NCBI RefSeq assembly: GCF_002850255.1
Contig: NZ_CP022522.1
Coordinates: 2,293,125 to 2,357,124, forward strand
DNA: 64,000 bases
Direction: 5' to 3'
Origin: Pseudoalteromonas sp. NC201
GTDB taxonomy: Bacteria > Pseudomonadota > Gammaproteobacteria > Enterobacterales > Alteromonadaceae
Below are positions 1 to 9,140 of the stretch, piece by piece. The notes beneath the pieces are model-generated. The model did no database searches, had not been told where the DNA came from, and saw nothing but the letters and a program-made list of their open reading frames with translations. Made by a program: the position numbers and the translations under genes. Every line of letters starts with the position of its first letter. Position 1 is the first letter of the stretch.

Positions 1-124
1 AACTTGCACAAATTTGTTTCCAAGGCTTATTTTCTCTAGCTGTAATGAAGATTTGATGACAATTCGAACGGACAGATTATTCCTTTTATAAGACTAAAGA
101 AGGATCTGCTATTCTTACTTTACC

Positions 125-134
125 TTTACGTAAA
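125..134. promoter_or_regulatory. Palindrome upstream of liuR, candidate LiuR operator
   Basis: A perfect 10-bp palindrome, TTTACGTAAA, lies about 50 bp before the liuR start. It sits between a TTTACC (119-124) and a TATATT (142-147) that could be weak -35 and -10 elements 17 bp apart. MerR-family regulators bind palindromes inside the promoter spacer, and LiuR regulators are known to autoregulate the liu operon. The palindrome is seen directly; the operator role is inference. Nothing else was found in positions 1-181. Confidence 0.45.
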
Positions 135-181
135 CTTCACTTATATTGGTCTAATCAGTGACGTTGTAAGTGTAAATAAAA

Positions 182-574
182 ATGCAAGAAATTAATGAAC
201 CTACCTATTCAATCAGCGAGTTAGCTAAAGAATTTGATATTACTACTCGCAGTATTCGTTTTTACGAAGACCAAGGACTCCTTTCTCCTAGGCGCCAAGG
301 GCAAACGCGTATTTACTCAAAACGTGACAAAGTTCGATTAAAACTGATCCTTCGCGGCAAACGCCTTGGTTTTACACTTGCTGAAACTGGCCGACTATTT
401 GAGCTTTACGACGCCGACAAATCGAGCGAAAAGCAACTTAAAACCATGTTGCAACTCATTGAAGAGAAAAAAGCCGATTTAAGCCAACAGATGGACGACA
501 TTAAAGTTGTCTTAATGGAACTGGTGACGGCTGAGCGCCGTTGTCGCGACACCCTACACGAGCTCGAAAAATAA
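182..574 (+). CDS. liuR: MerR-family regulator of the leucine/isovalerate operon (LiuR)
   Basis: A 130-residue MerR-type DNA-binding protein. The N-terminal winged helix-turn-helix spans about residues 8-75 (ISELAKEF, SIRFYEDQGLLSP, RIYSKRDKVRLK), followed by a long dimerisation helix at about 80-125. The length and the place directly in front of liuA match LiuR, the known regulator of branched-chain amino acid catabolism in gammaproteobacteria. The gap to liuA is only 24 bp, so it is probably the first gene of the operon and autoregulated through the palindrome at 125-134. The effector is not visible in sequence; in this family acyl-CoA intermediates are suspected. The call depends strongly on context. 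Confidence 0.9.
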   Translation: MQEINEPTYSISELAKEFDITTRSIRFYEDQGLLSPRRQGQTRIYSKRDKVRLKLILRGKRLGFTLAETGRLFELYDADKSSEKQLKTMLQLIEEKKADLSQQMDDIKVVLMELVTAERRCRDTLHELEK

Positions 575-598
575 ACTCTCACAACAGGATGAAGACCG

Positions 599-1774
599 AT
601 GAGCACAGTATCTTTATATAAAGAATTAAACTTTGGACTAGGCGAAACAGCAGACATGATCCGTGATCATGTGAATAGCTTTGCGACCAGTGAAATTGCC
701 CCACTTGCTGAAAAAACAGATCAAGAAAATGCATTTCCAAACGAAATGTGGCCAAAGTTTGGCGAAATGGGCCTACTTGGGATCACCGTCGCTGAAGAAT
801 TTGGCGGCTCAAACATGGGTTATCTTGAACACGTTATCGCAATGGAAGAGATAAGCCGTGCGAGTGCATCAATTGGCTTAAGCTACGGCGCACACTCAAA
901 CCTATGTGTGAACCAAATTAACCGTAACGGCAACCAAGCCCAAAAAGAAAAATATCTACCAAAACTTATCAGCGGTGAACACATCGGTGCACTAGCAATG
1001 AGTGAGCCCAATGCTGGCTCTGACGTGGTGTCAATGAAACTGCGTGCTGAAAAGCAAGGTGACAAGTTCATCCTTAACGGTAATAAAATGTGGATCACTA
1101 ATGGTCCAGATGCCGACGTTTTTGTGATTTACGCAAAAACGGATACCAATGCAGGCCCTCGTGGGATCACAGCCTTTATCGTCGAAAAAAGCTTCCCTGG
1201 TTTTTCAACGGCACAAAAGTTAGACAAACTTGGAATGCGTGGTTCAAACACCTGTGAGCTGGTATTCGAAAACTGCGAAGTACCTGCAGAAAACATCCTT
1301 GGCGAATACAACGAAGGCGTTAAGGTACTCATGAGTGGCCTTGACTACGAGCGTGTGGTGTTAGCAGGCGGTCCGCTTGGTATTATGCAGGCTTGTATGG
1401 ATGTGGTAGTACCTTATATTCACGAGCGTAAACAATTTAACCAATCCATCGGTGAATTCCAGCTGGTGCAGGGCAAAGTTGCTGACATGTACACGCAAAT
1501 GAACGCAGCACGCTCATACGTTTATACCGTGGCAAAAGCCTGTGACCGTGGCGAAACCACTCGTAAAGATGCTGCTGGAGCGATTTTATATGCCGCAGAA
1601 CTTGCAACCAAGCTTGCACTTGATGCCATTCAGCTACTAGGCGGAAACGGTTATATCAATGAATATCCTACAGGTCGACTACTTCGCGATGCCAAGCTTT
1701 ATGAAATTGGCGCTGGTACGTCTGAGATCCGCCGTATGCTTATCGGACGTGAGCTATTCAACGAAAGTCGCTAG
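599..1774 (+). CDS. liuA: Isovaleryl-CoA dehydrogenase LiuA
   Basis: A 391-residue FAD-dependent acyl-CoA dehydrogenase of the usual family length. It oxidises isovaleryl-CoA to 3-methylcrotonyl-CoA, the third step of leucine degradation. The catalytic glutamate of isovaleryl-CoA dehydrogenases is visible as E251 in [12 protein letters not shown], a position specific to this subfamily rather than to short-chain dehydrogenases. The flavin/substrate motif [10 protein letters not shown] is at about 133-142, and the C-terminal [13 protein letters not shown] and [11 protein letters not shown] segments are intact. It is the second gene of the liu operon, 9 bp ahead of liuB. Electrons would pass to ETF. 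Confidence 0.95.
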   Translation: MSTVSLYKELNFGLGETADMIRDHVNSFATSEIAPLAEKTDQENAFPNEMWPKFGEMGLLGITVAEEFGGSNMGYLEHVIAMEEISRASASIGLSYGAHSNLCVNQINRNGNQAQKEKYLPKLISGEHIGALAMSEPNAGSDVVSMKLRAEKQGDKFILNGNKMWITNGPDADVFVIYAKTDTNAGPRGITAFIVEKSFPGFSTAQKLDKLGMRGSNTCELVFENCEVPAENILGEYNEGVKVLMSGLDYERVVLAGGPLGIMQACMDVVVPYIHERKQFNQSIGEFQLVQGKVADMYTQMNAARSYVYTVAKACDRGETTRKDAAGAILYAAELATKLALDAIQLLGGNGYINEYPTGRLLRDAKLYEIGAGTSEIRRMLIGRELFNESR

Positions 1775-1783
1775 GAGTGCTAC

Positions 1784-3391
1784 ATGACGGTACTAAATTC
1801 TGCGGTTAATCCGCATGATCCCCAGTTTAAGGCAAACAGCGATGCAATGGCATCGCTGGTTGCTGATCTTAAAGATAAAGTCTCCATACTGAGCCAAGGC
1901 GGTGGTGAAGCGCTTATTGCCCGTCACCAAAGTCGCGGTAAATTATTTGTACGTGACCGAATTGAAACCTTGCTTGACGAGGGCTCGCCGTTTTTAGAAA
2001 TTGGCCAATTCGCCGCGTTTGGCGTTTACGAGCAAGATATTCCTTGTGCTGGTGTGGTCGCCGGGATCGGACGCGTTAAAGGCGTTGAATGCATGATTGT
2101 GGCAAATGATGCGACGGTAAAAGGGGGAACCTATTTCCCTATTACTGTAAAAAAACACCTACGAGCGCAAGAAATCGCTGAGCGCTGCCATCTTCCTTGC
2201 ATCTATTTGGTGGATTCTGGCGGTGCGAACTTGCCAGAGCAAGATGAAGTGTTCCCAGATAAATTGCATTTTGGTCGAATTTTCTACAACCAAGCACGTA
2301 TGTCTGCAAAGGGGATCCCACAAATCGCAGTGGTCATGGGGTTATGCACCGCCGGTGGCGCATATGTACCAGCGATGGCCGATGAAAGTATTATCGTCAA
2401 AGAACAAGGCACCATTTTCTTGGCAGGGCCACCACTTGTTAAAGCGGCCACGGGTGAAGAAGTGAGTGCAGAAGACTTAGGCGGCGCAGATGTTCACTGT
2501 AAAGTCTCAGGTGTAGCCGATCACTATGCAGAAAATGACGAGCATGCGCTTTCTATCGCAAGACAGTGCGTGTCACGCCTTAACCATCAGCGCCCTACTC
2601 GCCCGTTCCTGCAAGATGCCAAACCACCACGTTATGACATCAGTGAGGTGTATGGCATTGTCGGTACGGATCTGAAAAAACCGTTCGATGTACGCGAAGT
2701 CATTGCCCGTATCGTGGACGATTCTCAGTTTGATGAATTTAAACGCTACTTCGGCGAAACGCTCGTGACTGGTTTTGCTGAAATTTACGGTCACCCTGTA
2801 GGGATCGTAGCAAACAACGGTATTCTCTTTTCTGAATCCGCGCAAAAAGGCGCACACTTTATTCAACTCTGTGCACAGCGCAATATTCCGCTGCTATTTT
2901 TGCAGAACATTACTGGATTTATGGTTGGTCAAAAATACGAAGCGGAAGGTATCGCCAAGCACGGTGCGAAAATGGTAACTGCCGTTTCCTGTGCTGATGT
3001 GCCTAAGTTTACAGTATTGATTGGCGGCTCATATGGTGCTGGTAACTATGGCATGTGTGGTAGAGCGTACGAGCCAACCATGATGTGGATGTGGCCAAAC
3101 GCACGGATCTCCGTAATGGGTGGTGAACAAGCTGCAGGCGTATTAACGCAGGTTAAACAAGATGGTTTAGCGCGTAAAGGCCTTAGCATGAGCGATGCCG
3201 AAGTGAGCGAATTTAAAAAGCCAATTATCGAGCAGTACGAAAAGCAAGGACACCCATACTATGCCAGCGCAAGGCTTTGGGACGATGGCGTTATCGACCC
3301 TGCGGATACGCGCACAGTACTTGGTCTTGCCTTAGAGGCTGCGAGCAATGCGCCGCAAAAAGAGTCTAAATTTGGCGTCTTCAGAATGTAA
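1784..3391 (+). CDS. liuB: Methylcrotonyl-CoA carboxylase, carboxyltransferase (beta) subunit
   Basis: A 535-residue carboxyltransferase subunit of 3-methylcrotonyl-CoA carboxylase, which moves CO2 from biotin on LiuD to 3-methylcrotonyl-CoA to give 3-methylglutaconyl-CoA. Two crotonase-fold halves are recognisable: the N half with GGANLPEQ and the glycine-rich [13 protein letters not shown], the C half with [19 protein letters not shown] and [16 protein letters not shown]. The start has a good Shine-Dalgarno (AGGAG). Length fits LiuB/MccB rather than propionyl-CoA carboxylase beta, and the biotin partner LiuD is encoded two genes downstream. Confidence 0.95.
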   Translation: MTVLNSAVNPHDPQFKANSDAMASLVADLKDKVSILSQGGGEALIARHQSRGKLFVRDRIETLLDEGSPFLEIGQFAAFGVYEQDIPCAGVVAGIGRVKGVECMIVANDATVKGGTYFPITVKKHLRAQEIAERCHLPCIYLVDSGGANLPEQDEVFPDKLHFGRIFYNQARMSAKGIPQIAVVMGLCTAGGAYVPAMADESIIVKEQGTIFLAGPPLVKAATGEEVSAEDLGGADVHCKVSGVADHYAENDEHALSIARQCVSRLNHQRPTRPFLQDAKPPRYDISEVYGIVGTDLKKPFDVREVIARIVDDSQFDEFKRYFGETLVTGFAEIYGHPVGIVANNGILFSESAQKGAHFIQLCAQRNIPLLFLQNITGFMVGQKYEAEGIAKHGAKMVTAVSCADVPKFTVLIGGSYGAGNYGMCGRAYEPTMMWMWPNARISVMGGEQAAGVLTQVKQDGLARKGLSMSDAEVSEFKKPIIEQYEKQGHPYYASARLWDDGVIDPADTRTVLGLALEAASNAPQKESKFGVFRM

Positions 3392-3400
3392 GGAGCACTT

Positions 3401-4183
3401 ATGCCTGTCACTTTAAATATAACAAAAAGCAAAGTGGCGATTTTAGAGCTAAGTCGCCCAGAAAAACATAATGCCTTCAATGCGGAGGTGATTGCCGAAC
3501 TCATTAAGAATATCGAATATGCCAGCGGCCTCGATGTCAGAGCGCTGGTATTAAAAACCGAAGGTAAACACTTTTCAGCGGGGGCTGATCTGGCGTGGAT
3601 GAAATCCATGGCAGACAACGACTATGACGAAAACGTCGCTGATTCTTTAGAACTTGCTAAATTAATGCAAGTGCTGGCCACTTGCCCTCACCCAACGCTG
3701 TGTTTGGTGCAAGGTGCAGCTTTTGGCGGTGCACTCGGATTAATCGCCTGTTGCGATATCGCCATTGCAGAGCACAACTCTAAATTCTGTTTAAGCGAAG
3801 TCAAGCTTGGTCTTATTCCGGCAGTAATTAGTCCTTATGTCATTAAAGCCATTGGGGAACGCCAAGCGCGACGCTATTTTTTAACAGCCGAAGTATTCGA
3901 TGGTGAAAAGGCGCTAGAAATGGGTTTAATTCACGAATTGAGCGATGATTTAGCAAAAAGCGAAGCGGATTTTCTCGAGACCTTGCTTAACAATGGCCCT
4001 GCTGCTGTGAAAAGTGCCAAAGCACTGATCAGCGAAGTTGCTGGTAAAGAAATAAATGAAGCTTTGATCGCCCATACCGCAAAGCGTATCGCTGAAATTA
4101 GAGTAAGTGACGAAGGCCAAGAAGGGCTTAGCGCCTTTTTCGATAAACGAGCACCACGCTGGCAAACCGCCGCAAGCGAATAG
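3401..4183 (+). CDS. liuC: Methylglutaconyl-CoA hydratase LiuC
   Basis: A 260-residue enoyl-CoA hydratase/isomerase (crotonase) protein. It would hydrate 3-methylglutaconyl-CoA to HMG-CoA. The oxyanion-hole segments are seen at KHFSAGADLAWM and at AAFGGALGLIACCDIAIA, with LSEVKLGLIP in the active-site region. It lies between the two carboxylase subunit genes with 9- and 8-bp gaps, exactly the product-to-substrate order of the pathway, which is the main reason to call it LiuC rather than a generic crotonase. Confidence 0.93.
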   Translation: MPVTLNITKSKVAILELSRPEKHNAFNAEVIAELIKNIEYASGLDVRALVLKTEGKHFSAGADLAWMKSMADNDYDENVADSLELAKLMQVLATCPHPTLCLVQGAAFGGALGLIACCDIAIAEHNSKFCLSEVKLGLIPAVISPYVIKAIGERQARRYFLTAEVFDGEKALEMGLIHELSDDLAKSEADFLETLLNNGPAAVKSAKALISEVAGKEINEALIAHTAKRIAEIRVSDEGQEGLSAFFDKRAPRWQTAASE

Positions 4184-4191
4184 GAGTCAAC

Positions 4192-6135
4192 ATGCTAACT
4201 AAAATTCTAGTCGCGAACCGTGGTGAAATTGCCTGCCGCGTGATGCGCACCGCAAAGAAATTGGGCCTAACCACAGTGGCAGTTTATTCTGATGCAGATG
4301 CCAATGCGATGCATGTGAAAACAGCTGACGAAGCCTATCATATCGGTCCGGCACCAAGTAAAGAGTCTTATTTGGTCGCAGACCGAATTCTTGAAGTCGC
4401 CAAAGCGGCGGGCGTCGATTGCATCCACCCAGGTTATGGTTTTTTGTCTGAAAATGAAGTATTCGCAAAAGCGTGCGAAGCGGCAAACATTGCGTTTATC
4501 GGTCCGCTGGCAAGCTCTATTGAAGCGATGGGCTCTAAAACACGTGCCAAGGAAATCATGCATGACGCTAATGTGCCTTTAGTCCCTGGGTATTATGGCG
4601 ACAAACAAGAAGATGATTTCTTACAGGCAGAAGCTGAAAAAATCGGCTTTCCGGTACTTATCAAAGCCGCTTACGGCGGTGGTGGTAAAGGGATGCGCGT
4701 GGTACGAGAAAGCAGCGAGTTTTTATCGGCGCTGCATGGCGCTAAACGTGAAGCTGCGGCGAGTTTTGGCAATAACTTAGTACTGCTTGAGCGGTTTGTT
4801 GATAAGCCTCGTCACGTTGAAGTACAAGTTTTTGCCGATAGTCACGGTAACTGTGTTTACCTTGGTGATAGAGACTGTTCACTACAGCGTCGTCACCAAA
4901 AGGTGATTGAAGAAGCGCCCGCGCCAGGTTTGAGTGATGCTATGCGCAAAGCTATGGGTGAAGCGGCAGTACGCTGTGCGCAAGCGATTAACTATCGTGG
5001 CGCAGGTACAGTAGAGTTCTTACTATGTGGCGATGAGTTCTTCTTTATGGAGATGAATACTCGCCTGCAAGTAGAGCACCCAGTGACAGAAATGGTAACT
5101 GATCTCGATTTAGTCGAGTGGCAACTGATGGTTGCTGCGGGTGAACAGCTACCGCTGACTCAGGAGCAGGTTTCGTTATCTGGTCATAGCTTTGAAGCGC
5201 GTATTTACGCAGAAGACCCTGAAGAAAACTTCATGCCGTTTTCAGGTGTACTTTCACATCTTAGCTTTCCTGAAGCCAAAGATGGCGTAAGAATTGACAC
5301 AGGCGTGCAACAAGGCGATGAGATCAGTCCATTTTACGATCCTATGATCGCCAAGCTTATTGTTCATGGCAAAAATCGTGAACAAGCCTTATTGAAGTTA
5401 AAATCGAGTTTAGAGCAAGTACATCTGTGTGGTTTAAAATCCAATATTGCATTTTTGCATCACTTAGCAGGCCACCCTACTTTTACAGCAGGTGCACCTG
5501 ATACCCACTTTATCGACACGCAAACTGAGGTACTAACTCAATCGAATACGCCGCTGGATAAAATGGTGTTATTAGCAAGTGCGGCCTATCTTAGCCACCA
5601 ACAACCATGTAAAAACACGGTATGGGGAAACTTAGGCTTTAGGCTTAACCAAACCGCGAAAGTGGATTTACCATTTGCAGATCATGTCGCCTGTGCCTAT
5701 CAATCTCAAGGTGGTTGGAAGGTTTCGTTTAACGAGCAAATCCACCAAATTGAATGTGCATTAAATGGACACCAGTTAACAGTGGTGATTGATGGTGCAA
5801 GGTTACACGCCAGTGCCATTGTGACCGAAACCGCGATCACTATTATGTATGGCCCGTATCAACATACCGTTGAACTCAAGTCAAAGCATTACATTAGCGA
5901 TCATGAGCACGAAGCTGCACCGCTGGCAGCGCCATTGAACGGCACCGTGGTTAAGCATTTGTTAGCCGTCGGTACCCAAGTTAATAAAGGCGATGCCGTG
6001 GTGATAATCGAAGCCATGAAGATGGAATATACGCTCAATGCACCATTTGATGGCACGCTCACTTCATACTGCTTTGCAGAAGGCGAACTGGTTAGTCATG
6101 GTGATATGCTGGCGATTGTTGAGGAGCAAGACTAA
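4192..6135 (+). CDS. liuD: Methylcrotonyl-CoA carboxylase, biotin-carrying (alpha) subunit
   Basis: A 647-residue biotin carboxylase / biotin carboxyl carrier protein. The order is an N-terminal carboxylase domain (ILVANRGEIACRV), an ATP-grasp domain with the glycine-rich KAAYGGGGKGMR loop and MEMNTRLQVEHPVTE, a middle domain, and a C-terminal biotinyl domain with the EAMKMEYTL motif. The modified lysine is K610, 37 residues from the end. It carboxylates its own biotin for transfer by LiuB. Length and operon position match LiuD. The stop codon overlaps the liuE start by one base. Confidence 0.95.
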   Translation: MLTKILVANRGEIACRVMRTAKKLGLTTVAVYSDADANAMHVKTADEAYHIGPAPSKESYLVADRILEVAKAAGVDCIHPGYGFLSENEVFAKACEAANIAFIGPLASSIEAMGSKTRAKEIMHDANVPLVPGYYGDKQEDDFLQAEAEKIGFPVLIKAAYGGGGKGMRVVRESSEFLSALHGAKREAAASFGNNLVLLERFVDKPRHVEVQVFADSHGNCVYLGDRDCSLQRRHQKVIEEAPAPGLSDAMRKAMGEAAVRCAQAINYRGAGTVEFLLCGDEFFFMEMNTRLQVEHPVTEMVTDLDLVEWQLMVAAGEQLPLTQEQVSLSGHSFEARIYAEDPEENFMPFSGVLSHLSFPEAKDGVRIDTGVQQGDEISPFYDPMIAKLIVHGKNREQALLKLKSSLEQVHLCGLKSNIAFLHHLAGHPTFTAGAPDTHFIDTQTEVLTQSNTPLDKMVLLASAAYLSHQQPCKNTVWGNLGFRLNQTAKVDLPFADHVACAYQSQGGWKVSFNEQIHQIECALNGHQLTVVIDGARLHASAIVTETAITIMYGPYQHTVELKSKHYISDHEHEAAPLAAPLNGTVVKHLLAVGTQVNKGDAVVIIEAMKMEYTLNAPFDGTLTSYCFAEGELVSHGDMLAIVEEQD

Positions 6136-7043
6136 TGTCTCAGTATCCGGCTAACGTCAAAATTGTAGAAGTTGGCGCACGTGACGGCTTACAAAATGAG
6201 GTCAGTGTTGCTACAGAAGCTAAAATCTCGCTGGTTAACGCATTAAAAGACGCTGGTCTCAAGCACATAGAAGCAGGCGCGTTTGTGTCGCCCAAGTGGG
6301 TGCCACAAATGGCCGATTCTGCTGCGGTGATCCAAGGCTTTGAGCGTAGTGAAGGCGTTGAAATAAGCGCCCTAACACCAAACCTTAAAGGCGCAGAGCT
6401 TGCACTAGAAAATCAAGTCGACGAATTTGCCATTTTTACTGCCGCCAGTGAGGCATTTACGCAAAAAAACATCAACTGCACGATTGAACAAAGTATTGAA
6501 CGCTTTCATCCTGTTGTTGAACTTGCACAAAAAAACAACATAAAAGTAAGAGGTTATGTTAGCTGCGTGGTTGGTTGCCCATATCAAGGTGAAGTACAAC
6601 CAGAGCAAGTTTTAGCGGTATGTAAACAATTGTTGTCACTTGGTTGTTATGAAATCAGCCTAGGCGACACTATAGGTGTTGGTACGCCTAAAAAAGTCCA
6701 GCAGCTGCTCACCTTGTTACTGCAACATATCCCTGCTAACAAGCTTGCGGTGCATTTCCATGATACCTACGGACAAGCATTAACGAATATTCACACGGCC
6801 CTGCAAATGGGGATCGCAACTGTTGATAGCGCCGTTGCAGGTCTCGGTGGTTGCCCTTACGCCAAAGGCGCGTCAGGAAATGTTGCCACTGAGGATGTAG
6901 TTTACTTGCTGCAAGGACTTGGCATTGAGTGTGGAATTGATTTAGAAAGGCTAGCAAAAGCAGGATGGACAATTTGTGATGCGCTAGGCAAGACACCAAG
7001 CAGTAAAGTGTCTTTAGCACTCAAACAAACTTGTCAATCTTAA
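6135..7043 (+). CDS. liuE: Hydroxymethylglutaryl-CoA lyase LiuE
   Basis: A 302-residue TIM-barrel lyase of the HMGL family, cleaving HMG-CoA to acetyl-CoA and acetoacetate, the last dedicated step of leucine breakdown. The family motifs are present: VEVGARDGLQNE at the N terminus, the metal-binding VHFHDTYGQAL, and the active-site loop GLGGCPYAKGASGNVATEDV containing the catalytic cysteine. Its ATG overlaps the liuD stop (TAATG), indicating translational coupling. The acetoacetate product is handled by the CoA-transferase encoded next. Confidence 0.95.
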   Translation: MSQYPANVKIVEVGARDGLQNEVSVATEAKISLVNALKDAGLKHIEAGAFVSPKWVPQMADSAAVIQGFERSEGVEISALTPNLKGAELALENQVDEFAIFTAASEAFTQKNINCTIEQSIERFHPVVELAQKNNIKVRGYVSCVVGCPYQGEVQPEQVLAVCKQLLSLGCYEISLGDTIGVGTPKKVQQLLTLLLQHIPANKLAVHFHDTYGQALTNIHTALQMGIATVDSAVAGLGGCPYAKGASGNVATEDVVYLLQGLGIECGIDLERLAKAGWTICDALGKTPSSKVSLALKQTCQS

Positions 7044-7070
7044 AACAATAACATTATTAGGAGTGGGCTT

Positions 7071-7769
7071 ATGGCCGGTTTCGATAAAGTCGTATCAAGC
7101 TACAGCGAAGCGATGGCGGGTCTTAAAGACGGCGATACCATCATCGCAGGTGGCTTTGGTTTGTGTGGTATTCCAGAAGGCTTAATTGCAGAAATTAAGC
7201 GCCTGCAAACAAAAGAACTTACCGTGGTTTCAAACAACTGTGGGGTCGACGACTTTGGTTTAGGTATTTTGCTTAAAGATCGTCAAATTAAGAAGATCAT
7301 CGCCTCTTATGTTGGCGAAAATGCGCTGTTTGAACAACAACTTCTCGATGGCATTATTGACGTTGAATTAACACCACAAGGTACGCTTGCAGAGAAGATG
7401 CGCGCTGGTGGCGCTGGGATCCCAGCTTTTTACACGGCAACAGGATACGGTACTCCCGTTGCTGAAGGTAAAGAAGTAAAAGAATTTGATGGCCGACCAT
7501 ATATTTTGGAAGAATCAATTACCGGTGAGTTTGCTATTGTTAAGGCTTGGAAAGCAGATCGCTATGGCAACTTGGTGTTCCGCCACACAGCAATGAACTT
7601 TAACCCAATGGCAGCGACAGCCGGAAAAATCACCGTAGCGGAAGTTGAAGAAATCGTAGAACCGGGTGAACTTGAGCCGAGTCAAATCCACACCCCAGGT
7701 ATTTATGTCAATCGCGTGATCAAAGGTGACTTTGAAAAACGTATTGAACGTGTCACAACGCGCAAATAG
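7071..7769 (+). CDS. scoA: 3-oxoacid CoA-transferase, subunit A
   Basis: A 232-residue alpha subunit of a succinyl-CoA:3-ketoacid CoA-transferase. The N-terminal signature [20 protein letters not shown] and the conserved [14 protein letters not shown] and [12 protein letters not shown] segments are clear. With the next gene it would activate acetoacetate from LiuE to acetoacetyl-CoA at the expense of succinyl-CoA, feeding thiolysis. The gene has its own strong AGGAG ribosome site 27 bp after liuE and no terminator between them, so it belongs to the liu transcript; homologues in liu operons are also called liuF. Confidence 0.92.
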   Translation: MAGFDKVVSSYSEAMAGLKDGDTIIAGGFGLCGIPEGLIAEIKRLQTKELTVVSNNCGVDDFGLGILLKDRQIKKIIASYVGENALFEQQLLDGIIDVELTPQGTLAEKMRAGGAGIPAFYTATGYGTPVAEGKEVKEFDGRPYILEESITGEFAIVKAWKADRYGNLVFRHTAMNFNPMAATAGKITVAEVEEIVEPGELEPSQIHTPGIYVNRVIKGDFEKRIERVTTRK

Positions 7770-7778
7770 GAGGCAATC

Positions 7779-8444
7779 ATGGGTTTAAATCGTGAACAAA
7801 TTGCGATGCGCGTGGCGCAAGAGCTTGAAGACGGTTACTACGTTAACCTAGGCATAGGTATTCCAACCTTAGTGGCTAACTACGTACCACAAGGCATCGA
7901 AGTGATGCTGCAATCGGAAAATGGCTTGTTAGGTATGGGTCCCTACCCAACCGAAGACCAGGTTGATGCCGATATGATCAACGCGGGTAAAGAAACCGTG
8001 ACAGCAGCGACAGGTGCAGCAATTTTTAATAGTGCGGAAAGCTTTGCCATGATCCGTGGTGGTCATGTAGACTTGACGGTACTAGGTGCATTTGAAGTTG
8101 ATCAACAAGGCAATATCGCGTCTTGGATGATCCCGAAAAAATTAATCAAAGGCATGGGTGGTGCAATGGACTTAGTTGCTGGTGCACGCAACATCATAGT
8201 GACCATGACCCATGCTAGCAAACACGGCGATTCTAAATTGCTTGAATCATGCACATTGCCGCTAACTGGCGTAAATTGTGTTAAGAAAATCGTAACAGAT
8301 TTAGCTGTGTTAGAAGTAAAAGACGGCGCATTCCATTTGCTAGAACGCGCACCGGGTGTTAGTGTTGATGAAATAATCAGCAAAACTGCAGGCAAGCTTA
8401 TCGTCGACGGTGAGATCCCTGAAATGCAGTTTGAGGCGTCGTAA
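7779..8444 (+). CDS. scoB: 3-oxoacid CoA-transferase, subunit B
   Basis: A 221-residue beta subunit of the same CoA-transferase. The catalytic glutamate that forms the enzyme-CoA thioester is E47 in [11 protein letters not shown], and the [13 protein letters not shown] segment precedes it. It starts 9 bp after subunit A with an AGGAGG site. It is the last gene of the liu operon and is followed by a clear intrinsic terminator. A homologue in this setting may be called liuG. Confidence 0.92.
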   Translation: MGLNREQIAMRVAQELEDGYYVNLGIGIPTLVANYVPQGIEVMLQSENGLLGMGPYPTEDQVDADMINAGKETVTAATGAAIFNSAESFAMIRGGHVDLTVLGAFEVDQQGNIASWMIPKKLIKGMGGAMDLVAGARNIIVTMTHASKHGDSKLLESCTLPLTGVNCVKKIVTDLAVLEVKDGAFHLLERAPGVSVDEIISKTAGKLIVDGEIPEMQFEAS

Positions 8445-8506
8445 AACACACCCTAACTTACAAATGTACCGACCTCATTCCCAGTGCCAAAGGCGCTGAG
8501 TTACCC

Positions 8507-8533
8507 AAAACCCCTCGCAAGAGGGGTTTTTTT
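8507..8533 (+). terminator. Intrinsic terminator of the liu operon
   Basis: AAAACCCCTC (8507-8516), a GCAA tetraloop and GAGGGGTTTT form a GC-rich stem followed by seven T residues. It lies 62 bp after the last liu gene. Confidence 0.92.
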
Positions 8534-9140
8534 CACATGCCATCAAAGAAAAACTCCTTAGTCTACATCACTCTTCATGTCTAGTTGATGAATGTGATGA
8601 TTTTTAAATAAAAAATTCAGTAGCCATTTACTTTTCAATCTCACCCCCTAAACTAGTAGAGATAGTTTTGGTTGGCATTGAATATTCACCTGCCAGTACA
8701 ACTTAAAACTAAAAAGTTGCTGCTTTGAAGCATCGACTGAATATCAAGTTGACACAATATATTGATACCATAGCTTAGTAGCATAACGGTTCGGTTGGTT
8801 TATCTTAATTACAAGTATTGAGGCAGTATACTGTCGCTGTAACTAACATAAACCCATCATATATTTAGATAGTCATTCGGCTGATGTGATTGAAATGCAT
8901 AAATCGAATGAATACGCTAAATAATCTAAACTAGACTAAGTAATTTTTGTGGCTTATGGCTAGCATATTTTACGACTGATAAAGTCATTCTAAGCCGCTA
9001 ATGATTAGCATTAATAGCCAGATTACATTTTGCTTTGTTGCATAGTTAGTTTATGTCGAATTGTTATCACCCATTGTCTAGCGATTAATTCAGTATATCA
9101 GCTTGGTGTCGTATCACGATGAGAACAACAAGAGGATATC
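8534..9140 (+). promoter_or_regulatory. Long AT-rich upstream region of the BCCT transporter gene
   Basis: About 600 bp without a convincing ORF. It holds a TTGACA at 8750-8755 with only a weak -10 (TAGCTT) 16 bp on. It also holds a perfect 13-bp odd palindrome GCTAAT-G-ATTAGC (8997-9009), and GGCTTA (8951-8956) repeated inverted as TAAGCC (8991-8996). Long upstream regions are common for osmoregulated compatible-solute transporters. Which element works cannot be decided from sequence. Confidence 0.35.

Noticed and set aside
8750..8777. TTGACA and TAGCTT as a confident promoter for the BCCT gene
   Set aside because: The -10 is a poor match and the distance to the gene is over 350 bp.
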